A stretch of 64,000 bases of DNA from NCBI GenBank assembly GCA_029465975.1, contig CM055739.1, positions 11,862,151 through 11,926,150 of the forward strand. The letters are read 5' to 3'. The translations under genes and the position numbers were made by a program. The notes beneath the pieces were generated by a model. It did not search any database. It saw only the letters and a list, made by a program, of their open reading frames with translations, and was not told the origin of the DNA. Source of the DNA: Dallia pectoralis (Eukaryota > Chordata > Actinopteri > Esociformes > Umbridae). Position 1 is the first letter of the stretch, and every line of letters starts with the position of its first letter. This document shows positions 39,881-53,216 of the stretch, piece by piece.

Positions 39881-40229
39881 CTTATCTTACCCATTGCCTT
39901 TAAACTACTTTTGTCTGAACCTTTGTCCGATCATTACATGCTAACTGTCATCTGGTTTTCATGCACACTGCTTTTACTTTTTTGCCATGCCCAATTTACA
40001 CAGTGGATCTTTTTCATCTGCACTGCTGTCATACCTGTTTATATTCTTTTGAATTATTATATTTGCCCAGGCATGCTCAAAAATTTCTCCTCCGACCATC
40101 ACTGTCTTACAATTTGTGCACACAAATGACCTACCTACTAGATACACCTTAACTTTTCCATTCTGCATATAGACTATCATTGTATTTGTATTGTTTTTAT
40201 TGCCATAGCAATGCTGCTCATATCAATGC

Positions 40230-40437
40230 TGCTCGTATCAATGCTGCTCAACGCTGACCTCCTTATACTCCATCTTGTATTAACTGTATATTGACTGTCC
40301 ACTTATTGCCATGTAGATTCCCACTGCTATTTGCACTTTTGTATCCTGTGTACGTTTTTGCTTTGTCTTGGCCTGGTCGCCGTTGCAAGTGAGAATTTGA
40401 GCTCAATCGGCCTACCTGGTTAAATAAAAAAAATGTA
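40230..40437 (+). mobile_element. LINE-like 3' tail fragment
   Basis: The end of the segment, GAGAATTTGAGCTCAATCGG then CCTACCTGGTTAAATAAAAA, resembles the 3' tail of a widespread fish non-LTR element: a short conserved tail closing in an A-rich run. No reverse transcriptase remains, and the left boundary may extend to about 39880. Identification is by memory of the tail, so only moderate. Confidence 0.5.
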
Positions 40438-40439
40438 TT

Positions 40440-42320
40440 CATCCATTTCTCGTTTTCCTCTCCACTAGTCCTTATGTCTCGTCTTCCTCTCGCTGATGAT
40501 TTCCGGTCTGTCTTTACTTGTCTCTGCCGTTGGCCCGCAGAACCCAATGGACCTTGGTCAAAGCGGTATACTACACAGTAACATTTAACACGCAGCAGGG
40601 GTGAGAGGAGTGAAGGAACTGGGGAGTCTTTTAAATGTGTGTAAAAAAACCATCTCAGCCCCACTTTTCTTCAGATGACACCTGTGTGAGTGCTCCTTGC
40701 TCAGACTCTTCAATCGATCACTCTACTGTTTTACTGTTGGAAACATTCAGAAGCCCATTCTAACAATCTCTATTACAACCATCAAACCGGATCCCAGACC
40801 ATGTGGCCACGGCCTCAATAACCCGAGAAGCTCTGTGTGTGATCGATGGGTGTCTACGTGTGTGTGTGTGTGTGTCTGTCTGTTCATAGTTACCATAGCG
40901 ACATTATTGGTGCTTCAAACCGGGTCTGTTACCAATATGGCCACTGTCTGTGACGCAGGTTGTGTGTGAGTGTGTGTGTGTGTGTGTGAATTGCAGGCCT
41001 AGTTTTGTCTTTGATGATAATAAAGCTAAGAGGAACAGACTCTCTGAAGTGACAGATCAATGCCACCTCATCCTGCTGCACTGTGTGATGCTTGTTTGTC
41101 TGTTTATTCCTTTCAGATGTCATGCTAATTGAACAGGTCATTTCTATAGGTTGTCTTTCTCCATCATTTTTACATTTAAATGGAAAAGTAATTAAAGAAC
41201 AGACAATACAATAGTTTTTTTTTTCAATTCCGGGTTATATAAATATAATCAAGTACGTATAAATGGCTGTGCATAATTGGTAAATATGTTTTTAATTTTA
41301 GATAAGGCTTGGAGTTTATATGTATTCATTCTTGACAGTGCATTTGTTCTGATTTTATGTATTCTTTTAATTTGTGTGTCTGTGTGAGTTTGTGTGTGCA
41401 TGAATGTTCGTGCCTGTGTCTGTGCGAAGAGACATTGAAATGTGGTTGTCACGGTAGCGGTTCCATTCAGAATTCCAAAGCCGAGCCGTTTATTGATCAG
41501 TACTAGGGAGTGAACCGACAAATCAGAAAAGATAACAGATTATTTCTCTCTCCCTCCTGCCTCGCTCTCTGTTCCAACTGTGATTAACATTGTTAGTTAA
41601 TTAAAAATGATATTTCCATCTTAGCAAAACTAGAAATAGAACACGGATAGGTGATCATGAAGCCTACAATCGGTGACGCCTGTTAACGGGAAATTGCATA
41701 GATGGCCCCGAACTCAACCGAATTCAGGCACATTCACTTGTTGCCTTGGTATTCTAGTGTCTGACTCATCTTGAACTGTGTGTATTTCTTCGAAAGCATC
41801 CCCCCCATCTGTTTGAACTCATAAAATCTCTGGCGACATTTTAAAAGTTCACCCTTGTTGTGAGGTCTGCGGATGAAATGAGGTGACTTTTTTGCCGCCT
41901 CGCCCTCTGATGTCGGCTGACATTTTAGAAGCACCTTTGAGTGCTGGAGTCTCAAAGGAAAGAAAAATTGCTGTGGCATTGTCCAGCACTATTTTATTCT
42001 GGCAGTAAAACATGCACCTTCTCCCCACAAACCAATCAAAACCTTTTTTCTGTTCCGGTTATATTTTTAAGGCTCTTTTCAGAACGACAATATGATAAAA
42101 AATACTTAGCCTCACGCTTCTTCATGGTTGGCTCCAGATATGGACAGAACGTCTTATGGTTGTGTTGCTTTGCATAATACCGTCATTTTTTGCTTTAGCG
42201 TGCTCCCTGATTCCACGCGGCTTCCTCCTCAATCCTCTGCCTGATTTACATATGCACCACTTAATTACCACAGCCTAATTAGTTGGCAGTCTCATCTATC
42301 ATTATGAGAAGGAGAGGGGA
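40440..42320. other. Gene-poor interval
   Basis: Short GT runs (40857-40880, 40962-40990), otherwise unremarkable. Open frames have no known domain. Confidence 0.45.
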
Positions 42321-42324
42321 CGTC

Positions 42325-42685
42325 TGTGTGTGTGTGCTGTTTGTGAGTGGGCACAGTTGTGTGTGTGTCTGTGTGTGCTGTTTGTGAGTGGGCACAGTTG
42401 TGTGTGTGTCTGTGTGTGCTGTTTGTGAGTGGGCACAGTTGTGTGTGTGTGCTGTTTGTGAGTGGGCACAGTTGTGTGTGTGTGCTGTTTGTGAGTGGGC
42501 ACAGTTGTGTGTGTGTGTGTGTGTGTGCTGTTTGTGAGTGGGCACAGTTGTGTGTGTGTGTGTGTGTGTGCTGTTTGTGAGTGAGCACAGTTGTGTGTGT
42601 GTGCTGTTTGTGAGTGGGCACAGTTGTGTGTGTGTGTGTGTGTGCTGTTTGTGAGTGGGCACAGTTGTGTGTGTGCTGTTTGTCA
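42325..42685. repeat. GT-rich minisatellite, about 11 copies
   Basis: The unit is GCTGTTTGTGAGTGGGCACA followed by GTTGTGTGTGTG, with a variable number of TG dinucleotides, so period varies from about 30 to 46 bp. Confidence 0.95.
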
Positions 42686-42804
42686 TAATCTAAATTCTTA
42701 ATCAGTGATCCTCTTGTGTCAGTTTTCTGAACTGGGGAATCTTTGGGTTGGCTTTCAGCATGTCAAATTGATTGAATGTCAAACTGAATCAGGTTTTTCC
42801 ACAC

Positions 42805-42893
42805 CTGAACCCTGACTGTGTCCTGACTGTGTCCTGACTGGGTCCTGACTGGGTCCTGACTGTGTCCTGACTGTGTCCTGATTATGTGCTGGT
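42805..42893. repeat. 11-bp tandem repeat
   Basis: About eight copies of TCCTGACTGTG or TCCTGACTGGG. Confidence 0.93.
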
Positions 42894-43179
42894 ACTGTTC
42901 CTGGGCTTTTTCTTGTGGACCCTGATGATTCCAGAAAAAAGCCATGAAGGACATACACTATCAATTTACAGTAAGGAATGAGTCATCGCTTTCCATTAGC
43001 AAATCTCTTCTTTTCCAATTAACCAATCCCATTGACTGACACAGCTTTGTCATTTCCAATCAGCTTATCCAGTGAGGGGTAGCAGGCCAACTGCTGTGTA
43101 ACGGGGATTGATGAGTGTTAGACAGGTAGTTGCTGCGTTTCAGTCACTTCTGTGTGATTGTGTGCGTGTGTACATGCAC

Positions 43180-43310
43180 GTCTGTGAGTGAGCTCATCAC
43201 TCTGCCTGCCTGTCTGTCTGTGAGTCAGCTCATCACTCTGTCTGCCTGTCTGTCTGTGAGTCAGCTCATCACTCTGTCTGCCTCTCTTTCTGTCTGTCTG
43301 TCTGCATGTG
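43180..43310. repeat. Short tandem repeat of about 44 bp, 3 copies
   Basis: Repeats of GTGAGTCAGCTCATCACTCT followed by GTCTGCCTGTCTGTCT; ends in a TCTG run. Confidence 0.88.
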
Positions 43311-43319
43311 AGATGAACT

Positions 43320-45635
43320 CACTCCTTCTAAAACATAGATGACTATTCCTTTATTTGTTCATGCAGTCAGAACCGTTCTCCATAGATAATTAAAGGCATT
43401 AGGTCTGGCTGCTGGTTCATTTTACGCTTGACGGCTCTTCACAAGAGCTATCGGGAGATAAACACCCAACAGAGCCACTAGGAGAGACTCTGACACCCAA
43501 ACAATGGACCCAACGTGTATAAATGGCCTAGAGACATGGGCCTGAACAGGTGAACTCCATTCAGGGGCAACACAGTGGAAGGGACGAACGTCAACCCCGG
43601 CGTTTTCCTCATTGACAGGACCCAGACGTAGCCTACAGCCGAGTTGTCTTTGTTGTCAGCATATCTTGTGTTTTCCTTTATGTCGCCGGGCCTTGAGTTT
43701 AAGGAGAAGCTTGAGTCATTTCTGGACTGTAAGGCTTACAGTAGAGAAAGGACGATAGAATGAGTTAGGTCGAAGAAGACGGTGGGTCGTCCTTTGAAGT
43801 GTGAGCTAATATCTGCCCATTCAAAGAGACATCCTTACCTTATTTCACCGGTTACTCACTCTTTGTCAAGCTCCTGTGAAGGTTGGGTATCCGGTCCTGG
43901 TGTACCAGGAACAGTCAATACAGAACACTGTCAATAACATCCACATATCTCCTTTATAGAAATACTTTATTCAATATGTTGTACCTGTGTATACAATTGA
44001 GAGACACAAACTGTACAGTGCAGACAAACGCTTTTGCATATATATGTATGTAAAGATAGCGGTTCATTTACCGACGTAGTCTAGTTTTTTCTCGTTTTTG
44101 TTTTGATACACATAGCCTACAGTACCACATGCATATCTCCACTGCCTTCCTCGTTTACCATGCAACAGGTCGAGACGCAGACGGACTGGGAAAGAGAGTG
44201 ACACCAGGGAGAGAGAGAGACTGGAGAAGGTGGAAAGATGGGCAGGGGAAAGGGAAACAGGGTGGTAGAGATTGTAGGGTGAGTGACAGATGGAGAAAAA
44301 GATAAAGAGAGATAGAGAGACAGAGAGAGAGAGAGAGAAGGATTGTACATTTGCACAGTCAAAGTGAATTCAGTTTTACAAAAACTGATCCAGTCTTACT
44401 TGAAGCAGTCAGTTGGAGATTGAGAACCAGAAGCACACACAGCTTACCGATGTCAGAATTCAATCAGGGACCTAAAAGAAAGTGTGGCCAATGCAGTTTG
44501 AACTATGACATCCCATAGCTTAAAGGCAGCCATGTTACTCCCTTTTGGCAATAGTGAATTGTCAAGAGGCAGCAACGTGGTTCCCGCGACTACATTTGGC
44601 CCAGTTCTCTCGCTAAAGGTCTCCGTTTTGAACAGGAACAGTATTAACCCAACAACACAACACCATCAAATCTCAGGTCAACATTTCTTTGTCAAGAACA
44701 GCAGCTTTTGTTCAGCTTGGTACGGACAAAACACTGGACAAGTACAGCAAATGTTGCTTCAACACTTTCCCACACACAGCCCAGTGGATTTATTTTTTAT
44801 TTTTTACAGTTTATTTTTACAGTTTATCTTTTTGATTGTTTCCTATAGGATCTCGTCTAGCTAGCAAGCTTGCAGTAGCCCATTTAGAGCTACCATTGGC
44901 ATCCATGGTCTGTTTGCTCATTGGCTATACAGTGACCGTGCACTTGAAGCTAATACGAGTCTTCAGGTTCCAGTCATGTTTACAGACTCTGTGATCTATC
45001 TTCGCTACATAAACAGGAAGTGACACAGCTCGACCCGCACAGTAAAAACGTCATCACTTAAAAAAAAAACATTACAAACCAACATCCTACCCATATTTCA
45101 TTCGGACAATTGACAAGTAAAAGAGTTTGGGAAAACCCACAAGTAACGTTAAGGAAATCAATGGCTTTTGTAAAACGAAAGCTACAACTCCGAGATGGAA
45201 TGGGAGGTTTGTAGTCACAGTGAGAAAGCAAACAGGTATAGGCCTATTGTAATCATTTAATAATGTCAATACAGAGCTAAACCACCAAGATCTAATTTGA
45301 CCTCACTGTCGGTTCCTTATGGCGAAGCCACCGCTCTTTCAATATGTTACACATTTCTTGACCTTATCATCGTTGCTACGTGCATGTGCTAATGCTACCG
45401 TGTCAGTCACCTTCGGAACTTTTCAAATATTTTTCATATTTATTTTCAATTCATTCACAGAATCGAACTTATTATCCTTGGACCCGGAGAGAAGCTTGTA
45501 GACAAATACCACCCTTTTCCGTAAAGAGATTATGTGCTCTTGCTAGCTACTCTACTACCATGATTTCTATGATTTATCATGCGCTGTCCAATTGCTACTA
45601 ACACATTCATATCTCATCTTGAGCACCAGTCCTCC
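43320..45635. other. Downstream flank of fgf14, possible 3' UTR
   Basis: No coding exon seen. It lies 3' of fgf14 on the minus strand. TTTATT on the plus strand (AATAAA on the minus strand) occurs near 43968 and several times near 44790-44815, so a long fgf14 3' untranslated region is possible. A GA-rich patch is at 44200-44340. Confidence 0.35.
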
Positions 45636-45639
45636 TCAC

Positions 45640-45985
45640 GAGCCCTAATTCTCATTCCAAGACCCAATTCTCATCTCTACCCCCAGTCCTCATCCCGACC
45701 CCCAGTCCTCACCCCGACCCCCAGTCCTCACCCCGACCCCCAGTCCTCACCCCGACCCCCAGTCCTCATCCCGGCCCCCCAGTCCTCATCCCGAGCCCCA
45801 GTCCTCATCCCGAGCCCCAGTCCTCATCCCGAGCCCCAGTCCTCCTCACGAGCCCAGTTCTCCTCACGAGTCCAGTCCTCACCCAAAGCCCCAGTCCTCA
45901 TCCAGATCCCCAGTCTTCATCCCCAGCCCCAGTCCTCATTCAGAGCCGCAGTCCTCATCCCGACCCCCAGTCCTTATCCCGATAA
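45640..45985. repeat. 18-bp minisatellite, about 19 copies
   Basis: The unit is CCCCAGTCCTCATCCCGA with many variants. Translates forward as SPHPDPQS-type six-residue repeats; not a gene. Confidence 0.95.
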
Positions 45986-45989
45986 ATCA

Positions 45990-46742
45990 AGTATTGACCC
46001 CTTAATCTTTCACTAATTCAAATAACCTACAAACACACAGTGAGAAAGAGTCATGAAGATCCAAGAGATGTTGAGCTAAAGAGAGAAACGGATAGAGATT
46101 CAGTAGAAATGAGAGAGACTAAGAACATGTGAGAGAAAAAGATGGAATGAGAGAGGGAGTGATAACTATTTGAAAAATAGATGCTAATCTTGTTTTGAGT
46201 CTGTACAACAATCTATCCAGACGATTGCTGGTGCATTGTGGGTATAGAAATGTAAACAAACAAGCATTGAACTGACAAACAACCAATCGATTGTGCCAGC
46301 ATGGAGGGTGGTTTTACAGAATGATAAAGGGGGCTTATGGGTAGCCATCAGCAGGCAAGGCTACCTGGCGAAAAGTTAGGGGGAAAATGCTTTCAGAAAA
46401 AGTAATTTTAAAGACTCGAAAAGGCATTCCGTTTCACGTATGTAGGGCATTTTGCTGTCCAAGTTTGTAGTTTATCTAGCTGATGAGGTCAGCCATTTGC
46501 GCTTCCCCTTCTCCTCATCTTTCTCCTCCTCTTCTCCACTCCTCCCCTCCCCCCCCAAATGGAGTGGTCCATTTCCACATCTCGAACCCCACTGCACCAA
46601 ATCGCCCAAAAAGAGAAAGAAAGAGAAAGAGGCGAGAAAGAGAGAGGTGGTACTTAGCCCATAATTAACCAATCAGGGCCAGAGTTTGAGTGCAGCGGGC
46701 GGAGTCTCATGTCTGTTATGCGGCGGGAGAGGAGGTGCGAGG
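45990..46742. other. Immediate 3' flank / 3' UTR of fgf14
   Basis: No coding sequence; CT-rich block at 46505-46560 and GA-rich block at 46608-46650. Likely transcribed as fgf14 3' UTR. Confidence 0.4.
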
Positions 46743-46897
46743 TTATGTCGCAGTCTCCTTCGGGTCGGGTTTGTTGACTGGCTTTCCCCCATTCATGGCC
46801 ACCGGTTCACTGGTTGTACTTTTGCTGGACGGGACTCCGGCAACTTTAGGCAACGTCTCCCTGACGTCATGCAACGATGGTTCCTTGTACATTGCAA
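46743..46897 (-). CDS. fgf14: fgf14 exon 5 (C-terminal coding exon)
   Basis: The acceptor TCTATAG precedes TTGCAATGTACAAGG. Codes for VAMYKEPSLHDVRETLPKV, then a serine- and threonine-rich tail with VAMNGGKPVNK, ending ETAT and TAA. MYKEPSLHD is invariant in FHFs, and MNGGKPVNK is shared with the mammalian FGF14 tail. Confidence 0.95.
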
Positions 46898-49800
46898 CTA
46901 TAGAAAAGAGGAGAGATAAGTGTGTGTGTGGGTGTGTTTGTACTGCGTATTAACACATGCGTATGTATGTACTTATCTGTGTGAGAAGGTGCCTTACCTT
47001 CTATAGGTTTGGGCAGGAAGTGAGCGGCTGGTTTGGTCTTCTTCACACGGTTACCCTTCATGGCTTGTCCCTCCTTGTTGAGTCCCAGGAACCATGCCCT
47101 CCCCGACTCATTCTGTCTGTACAGCATCGACGAGTAGATCACATAGTAGTTCTCAAACACAGATTCCTTAAACTTACACTCCGCTGTAAAAAGCTCCTGC
47201 AAGACACACGCACACACACGCACACACACAACGATTTTGGGTCAAACAACACTGGTACTACCATTCAATTACGTCCAATGTCTGCCCAACGTGCATGTAT
47301 TTTTAGATAGATATATAGTGTCAACCAACTGCCATGACAGGTCTGTACATTTCATGGGCTAAATTCCACCAACAACTGTGTACTGAAGGACAGAGCAGTA
47401 CTGTACTGAACCATTCAACCTGTGTACTGAAGGACAGAGTGGTACTGTACTGAACCATTCAACCTGTGTACTGAAGGACAGAGTGGTACTGTACTGAACC
47501 ATTCAACCTGTGTACTGAAGGACAGAGTGGTACTGTACTGAACCATTCAACCTGTGTACTGAAGGACAGAGTGGTACTGTACTGAACCATTCAACCTGTG
47601 TACTGAAGGACAGAGCAGTACTGTACTGAACCATTCAACCTGTGTACTGAAGGACAGAGTGGTACTGTACTGAACCATTCAACCTGTGTACTGAAGGACA
47701 GAGTAGTACTGTACTGAACCATTCAACCTGTGTACTGAAGGACAGAGTAGTACTGTACTGAACTATTCAACCTGTGTACTGAAGGACAGAGTAGTACTGT
47801 ACTGAACCATTCAACCTGTGTACTGAAGGACAGAGCAGTACTGTACTGAACCATTCAACCTGTGTACTGAAGGACAGAGTAGTACTGTACTGAACCATTC
47901 AACATTTGTACCTGAAGGACAGAGTAGTACTGTACAGAACTATTCAACCTGTGTACTGAAGGACAGAGCAGTACTGTACTGAACCATTCAACATGTGTAC
48001 TGAAAGACAGAGCGGTACTGTACTGAACCATTCAACATGTGTACTGAAAGACAGAGCGGTACTGTACTGAACCATTCTCTGCTTTCAGTCCTTTAGAACA
48101 TTGACATTCCCATCAGCTGTTCTTGTCCATCGACACCACAAGATGTGAGAGTCTCTCACCTGCCTGTGCCTTTGTTCCCAGTTACCATGGAAACGATGCA
48201 ATGTCGAAGGGGGAAGAAAAGTAGGGTTGGGCTGTGGATGGGTGTGTGCGTATGTGTGTGTGCGATTGAAAAAATGTGAGTGTATTTTTGAGTGTGGTTG
48301 ACTGACAACACATTTCCGTTTTCCATTGTCCTTATACTACACACTAGTTATCATTACCATGAACCTGTGATTGTCACTACCACACACCTCTGGTTGTCAA
48401 TACCACACACCTCTGGTTATCATTACCACACACCTCAGGTTGTCATTATCACGCACCTCTGGTTGTCATTACCATGCACCTCTGGTTTTCATTACCAAAC
48501 ACCTCTTGTTGTCATTACCACACACCTCTGGTTTTCATTACCAAACACCTCTTGTTGTCATTACCACGCACCTCTGGCTGTCATTACCACACACCTCTGG
48601 CTGTCATTACCACACACTCCTGGTTTTCATTACCATGCACTTCTGGCTTTCATTACCAAACACCTCTTGTTGTCATTACCACGCACCTCTGGCTGTCATT
48701 ACCACACACCTCTGGCTGTCATTACCACACACTCCTGGTTTTCATTACCATGCACCTCTGGTTGTCATTACCATGCACCTCTGGTTGTCATTACCATGCA
48801 CCTCTGGTTGTCATTACCATGCACCTCTGGTTTTCATTACCACACACCTCTGGTTGTCATTACCACACACTCCTGGTTGTCATTACCATGCACCTCTGGT
48901 TTTCATTACCACACACCTCTGGTTGTCATTACCACACACTCCTGGTTGTCATTACCATGCACCTGTGTTGTCATTAGCAGGAACCTCTGGTTGTCATTAG
49001 CAGGAAGCTCTGATACAATTATAACATCCTGAACCTTAATAGTTTACATTGGGTTAGTCTGCTTGTCCTCTCCTTTCTCTGCTCTGAGATGCAGACAGGT
49101 TTCCGCTATTTTGCTTTCACTATCCTGAGATTTTATTTAAAGATTGAGGGGAGACAAGGAGAGGAAGCCATTTTACACTATTGAAATAAACCATGTGTAT
49201 GGAACAATGTTATAGAACACCGGCTTTTGTAGAAAAGAAGAAGATTGTTAAGAAATAGAAGATGTAGAAAGAGAAGAGTGTTGTTTTGGACAGAGAGGAC
49301 AAGGACAGAGAAGAGTATTGTTGTAGACAGAGAATAGGAAAAAGAAGGGAAGATGGAGGAATAGAGAATAGTCAAGAAAAATTGTCAAGGGAGAATGTGT
49401 CTTCTGGGAAACATACACATAACCACAGCAAACTATTAGGGACATTAACTTTCGTTGTCCTTAAAAAATCTTGTTTTCACTAACCCTTGTCGTAGCCCTT
49501 ACTATAACCCTTACCATCAACCTAACCTTAACCATCTACCTAACAACCTAACCTTAACCCTTACCATCAACCTAACAACATTACCATAACCCTTACCATC
49601 AACCTAACAACATTACCATAACCCTTACCATCAACCTAACCTTAACCATCTACCTAACAACCTAACCTTAACCCTTACCATCAACCTAACAACCTAACCT
49701 TAACCCTTACCATCAACCTAACAACCTAACCTTAACCATCTACCTAACAACCTAACCTTAACCCTTACCATCAACCTAACAACATTACCATAACCCTTAC

Positions 49801-52800
49801 CATCAACCTAACCTTAACCATCTACCTAACAACCTAACCTTAACCCTTACCATCAACCTAACAACCTAACCTTAACCCTTACCATCAACCTAACAACCTA
49901 ACCTTAACCATCTACCTAACAACCTAACCTTAACCCTTACCATCAACCTAACAACCTAACCTTAACCCTTACCATCAACCTAACAACATTACCATAACCC
50001 TTACCATCAACCTAACAACCTAACCTTAACCATCTACCTAACAACCTAACCTTAACCCTTACCATCAACCTAACAACATTACCATAACCCTTACCATCAA
50101 CCTAACCTTAACCCTTACCATCAACCTAACAACATTACCATAACCCTTACCATCAACCTAACCTTAACCCTTACCATCAACCTAACAACATTACCATAAC
50201 CCTTACCATCAACCTAACAACATTACCATAACCCTTACCATCAACCTAACCTTAACCCTTACCATCAACCTAACAACATTACCATAACCCTTACCATCAA
50301 CCTAACAACCTAACCTTAACCATCAACCTAACAACCTAACCTTAACCCTTACCATCAACCTAACAACCTAACCTTAACCATCTACCTAACAACCTAACCT
50401 TAACCCTTACCATCAACCTAACAACCTAACCTTAACCCTTACCATCAACCTAACAACCTAAACTTAACCATCTATCTAACAACCTAACCTTAACCCTTAC
50501 CATCAACCTAAAAACCTAACCATAACTCTAACCATCTAACTTACAACCTTACCTTAACCAACAGATTTAAAAGAAGTAATTGCCTTTTTCTAAATGGAAA
50601 TCTGTAAAATAAATACTTTTAGTAAAGCCAATTGTAATACTTACACCAAGCTTAACACTTGAGAGAAATAAATTAAAATATTTAAACACTTGAAAACTAC
50701 CTATTTGCACATTAATGCCCCTTTGGGACAATTTTTTTTATTATATCAGAAAATGACTGGGGTCAGTTATCATGTGGTGAACTATCAGCTGAGGTTAGAC
50801 GTGCAGTCCGAGGGCTGATCTAGGATCAGTATTTAAAACAGAGAGTGACCTGTACCTGTACTTCTTCCACAGAACCATCTGGTCCCAGTAGAGAAAGCCT
50901 GCTTATTGTTTTTTTCTGTCAGGGGAGGCTAGTGTGTGTGTGTGTTTGTGTGTGTCCTGCGGTGAGTGGGTGTATATTTGTGCCTCAAACACTGCTCATT
51001 ATCACACTGCTAATTACCCAGGGGAATTGTGGGTAAACAAATAAAGTGACAGAGAGGAAAGAGGGAAAGAGCAGGAAGAAGACTGGAGAACAACAGAAAA
51101 AGAAACTAAAGAGGAGAACAGAAAGTCTATGTAAATGGAGTGTCTAAAAGAGGCAGTCTGTTGTAGTATATCTGGTGAAAAGTATCCAATTAAACATTAT
51201 TATTCTCAAATAGTTGTTGGAGCAAGTTGGCAATAAAATAGCAAGAACGAGAGATAGGTATGTGGTCCGTGTAGCACTTGACTGAAAGAACATTGTTCTC
51301 AAGATTTATTGGCACCCTTAGTAAAGAGAACCTCTGAAAACTGGTATTGTTGTTTATCAGCTCAATCTTACTTGTAATTTAATGAAACTTCTTTGTTAAG
51401 TTGTTTCCCTTATTTTGGAGATGGACATTCTCAGTGTAACATATTTATTTACAGGCATTAAATAAATAATTATGGTCAATAACTTTCTCTTATTTTATTA
51501 GTGTGCTCTCTCTGATCTCTCCCATCTTGTTAGATAAGAGAGTCTCCGTGAAACAGGAAGTCATGGATGACCTCTCAAGATTTCCTAACGATACAGAAGA
51601 CCTTAAGAGAAAATACACTAACGAGCCAAATTAGTATGACCACTCACAGGTGAAGTGATGACAAGGTCTGAGTAGATTACACGGTAAGCGAACATTCCGT
51701 TCTCATAGTCAACGTGTTGGATACAGGAGAAATGGGCAGTAGAAAAGACAATTTCAGTTGAAACTGAACAAAAAAAGGTCAGAATTAACTACTAATATTA
51801 CAAGTAATGACTTGTATATTGACAGCATGTAAATATCCTACGACTGTCTCTACATTTCCCATTTGGATTGTGTCTTTTGTCTCCGATTACTTCAGCACCG
51901 ACATCTGTTTTGCCATGACAACTAGGGCGGAGTCACGTAAACGTTTCCCCACTCACTGATTTGACTCCGCATGCAATCAGTTACATGAACTAGGACTGAT
52001 TTCTATCTATTGCGATGCACTGCAACTATTTCCCAGGCAATTCCTGGGGGGGTGACACGAAAGCTACCCAGATAAAACGCTGTTGTAAGCAACATAAATA
52101 GTGTATAAACAGCTTGGCACGATGTGGTCTTTCAAAATGGAGAGTTATACAGTAGGATCCTGCTGGTGTGTTGTGTGTTTTGTCTTGTCGTCCTTTAGTG
52201 AGGATCACACACGCTCTTTCTTTCAACTCAACACACCTTTCATCTAGTCAATCTGTCTCTGCCTGTGGTTCCAGACATCACAAGGAATTATTGTCATAAC
52301 AGCACACGTACCTACATTCAGCACATACACACAGTTGTACACAAATACGCACACACACACACACAGATTTCCTGTACACACAGGCACCTTCTAGCAAGCA
52401 AAAGCACACACACACCTAATGCAGCCAGGTTCTACACGCTTTGAAGTGAGGATGAAGAGGACTGGAAGTGACAAACACACACGCACGCACACACACATAC
52501 ACACACCTGGCGTTCACTACCCATCAGCTGGTAAAGGTCTGCCAAAAAACAGATTCTCTGTTTCAGAGAGGAGAGAGGTTGAGTGAGATAAGTTGAGAGT
52601 GAGAGGTTTAGAGAGAGAGAAGTTGAGAGAGGGTGAGAGAAAAAGGGTGAGAGAGAAAGGGTGGGAGAGAGAGAGGGTAAGAGGTTGAGAAAGAGCAGGT
52701 GAGAGAGAGAGAGGGTGAGGGAAAGAGGTTGAGAGAGAGTGGGCGAGAGAGAAAGCGGGAGAGAGAGTGAGTGGGAGAGAGAGAGGGTGAGGGAGAGAGG

Positions 52801-53020
52801 TTGAGAAAGAGAAGGTGAGAGAGTGAGGGTGAGGGAAAGAGGTTGAGAGGTTGAGAGAGAGTGGGAGAGAGAGAGTGAGAGAGGCCGGGAGAGAGAGGGT
52901 GAGGGAGAGTGGGTGAGAGAGAGTGAGAGAGAGAAGGTGAAAGAGAGGTTGGGAGGCATAGCCTAACCCATGATTATTGCATTCACCACTGAATAAACAG
53001 CCAACTGCACCTCAACCCCC

Positions 53021-53051
<31 letters not shown>

Positions 53052-53145
53052 CGCAGACACATGTACCCACACACTGACACACACACACACACACACACAC
53101 AGACGTGACACACACGCACTGACACACACAGACACACACACACAT

Positions 53146-53216
<71 letters not shown>

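Noticed and set aside
48292..49032. 246-codon forward frame with histidine- and leucine-rich repeats
   Set aside because: Produced by the 24-bp minisatellite in an fgf14 intron, with two other frames equally open.
49495..50565. Interstitial telomere
   Set aside because: No regular TTAGGG/CCCTAA hexamer array; the period is about 31 bp with mixed subunits.
52432..52959. Ser-Leu-rich minus-strand frame
   Set aside because: Reverse complement of a GA simple repeat.
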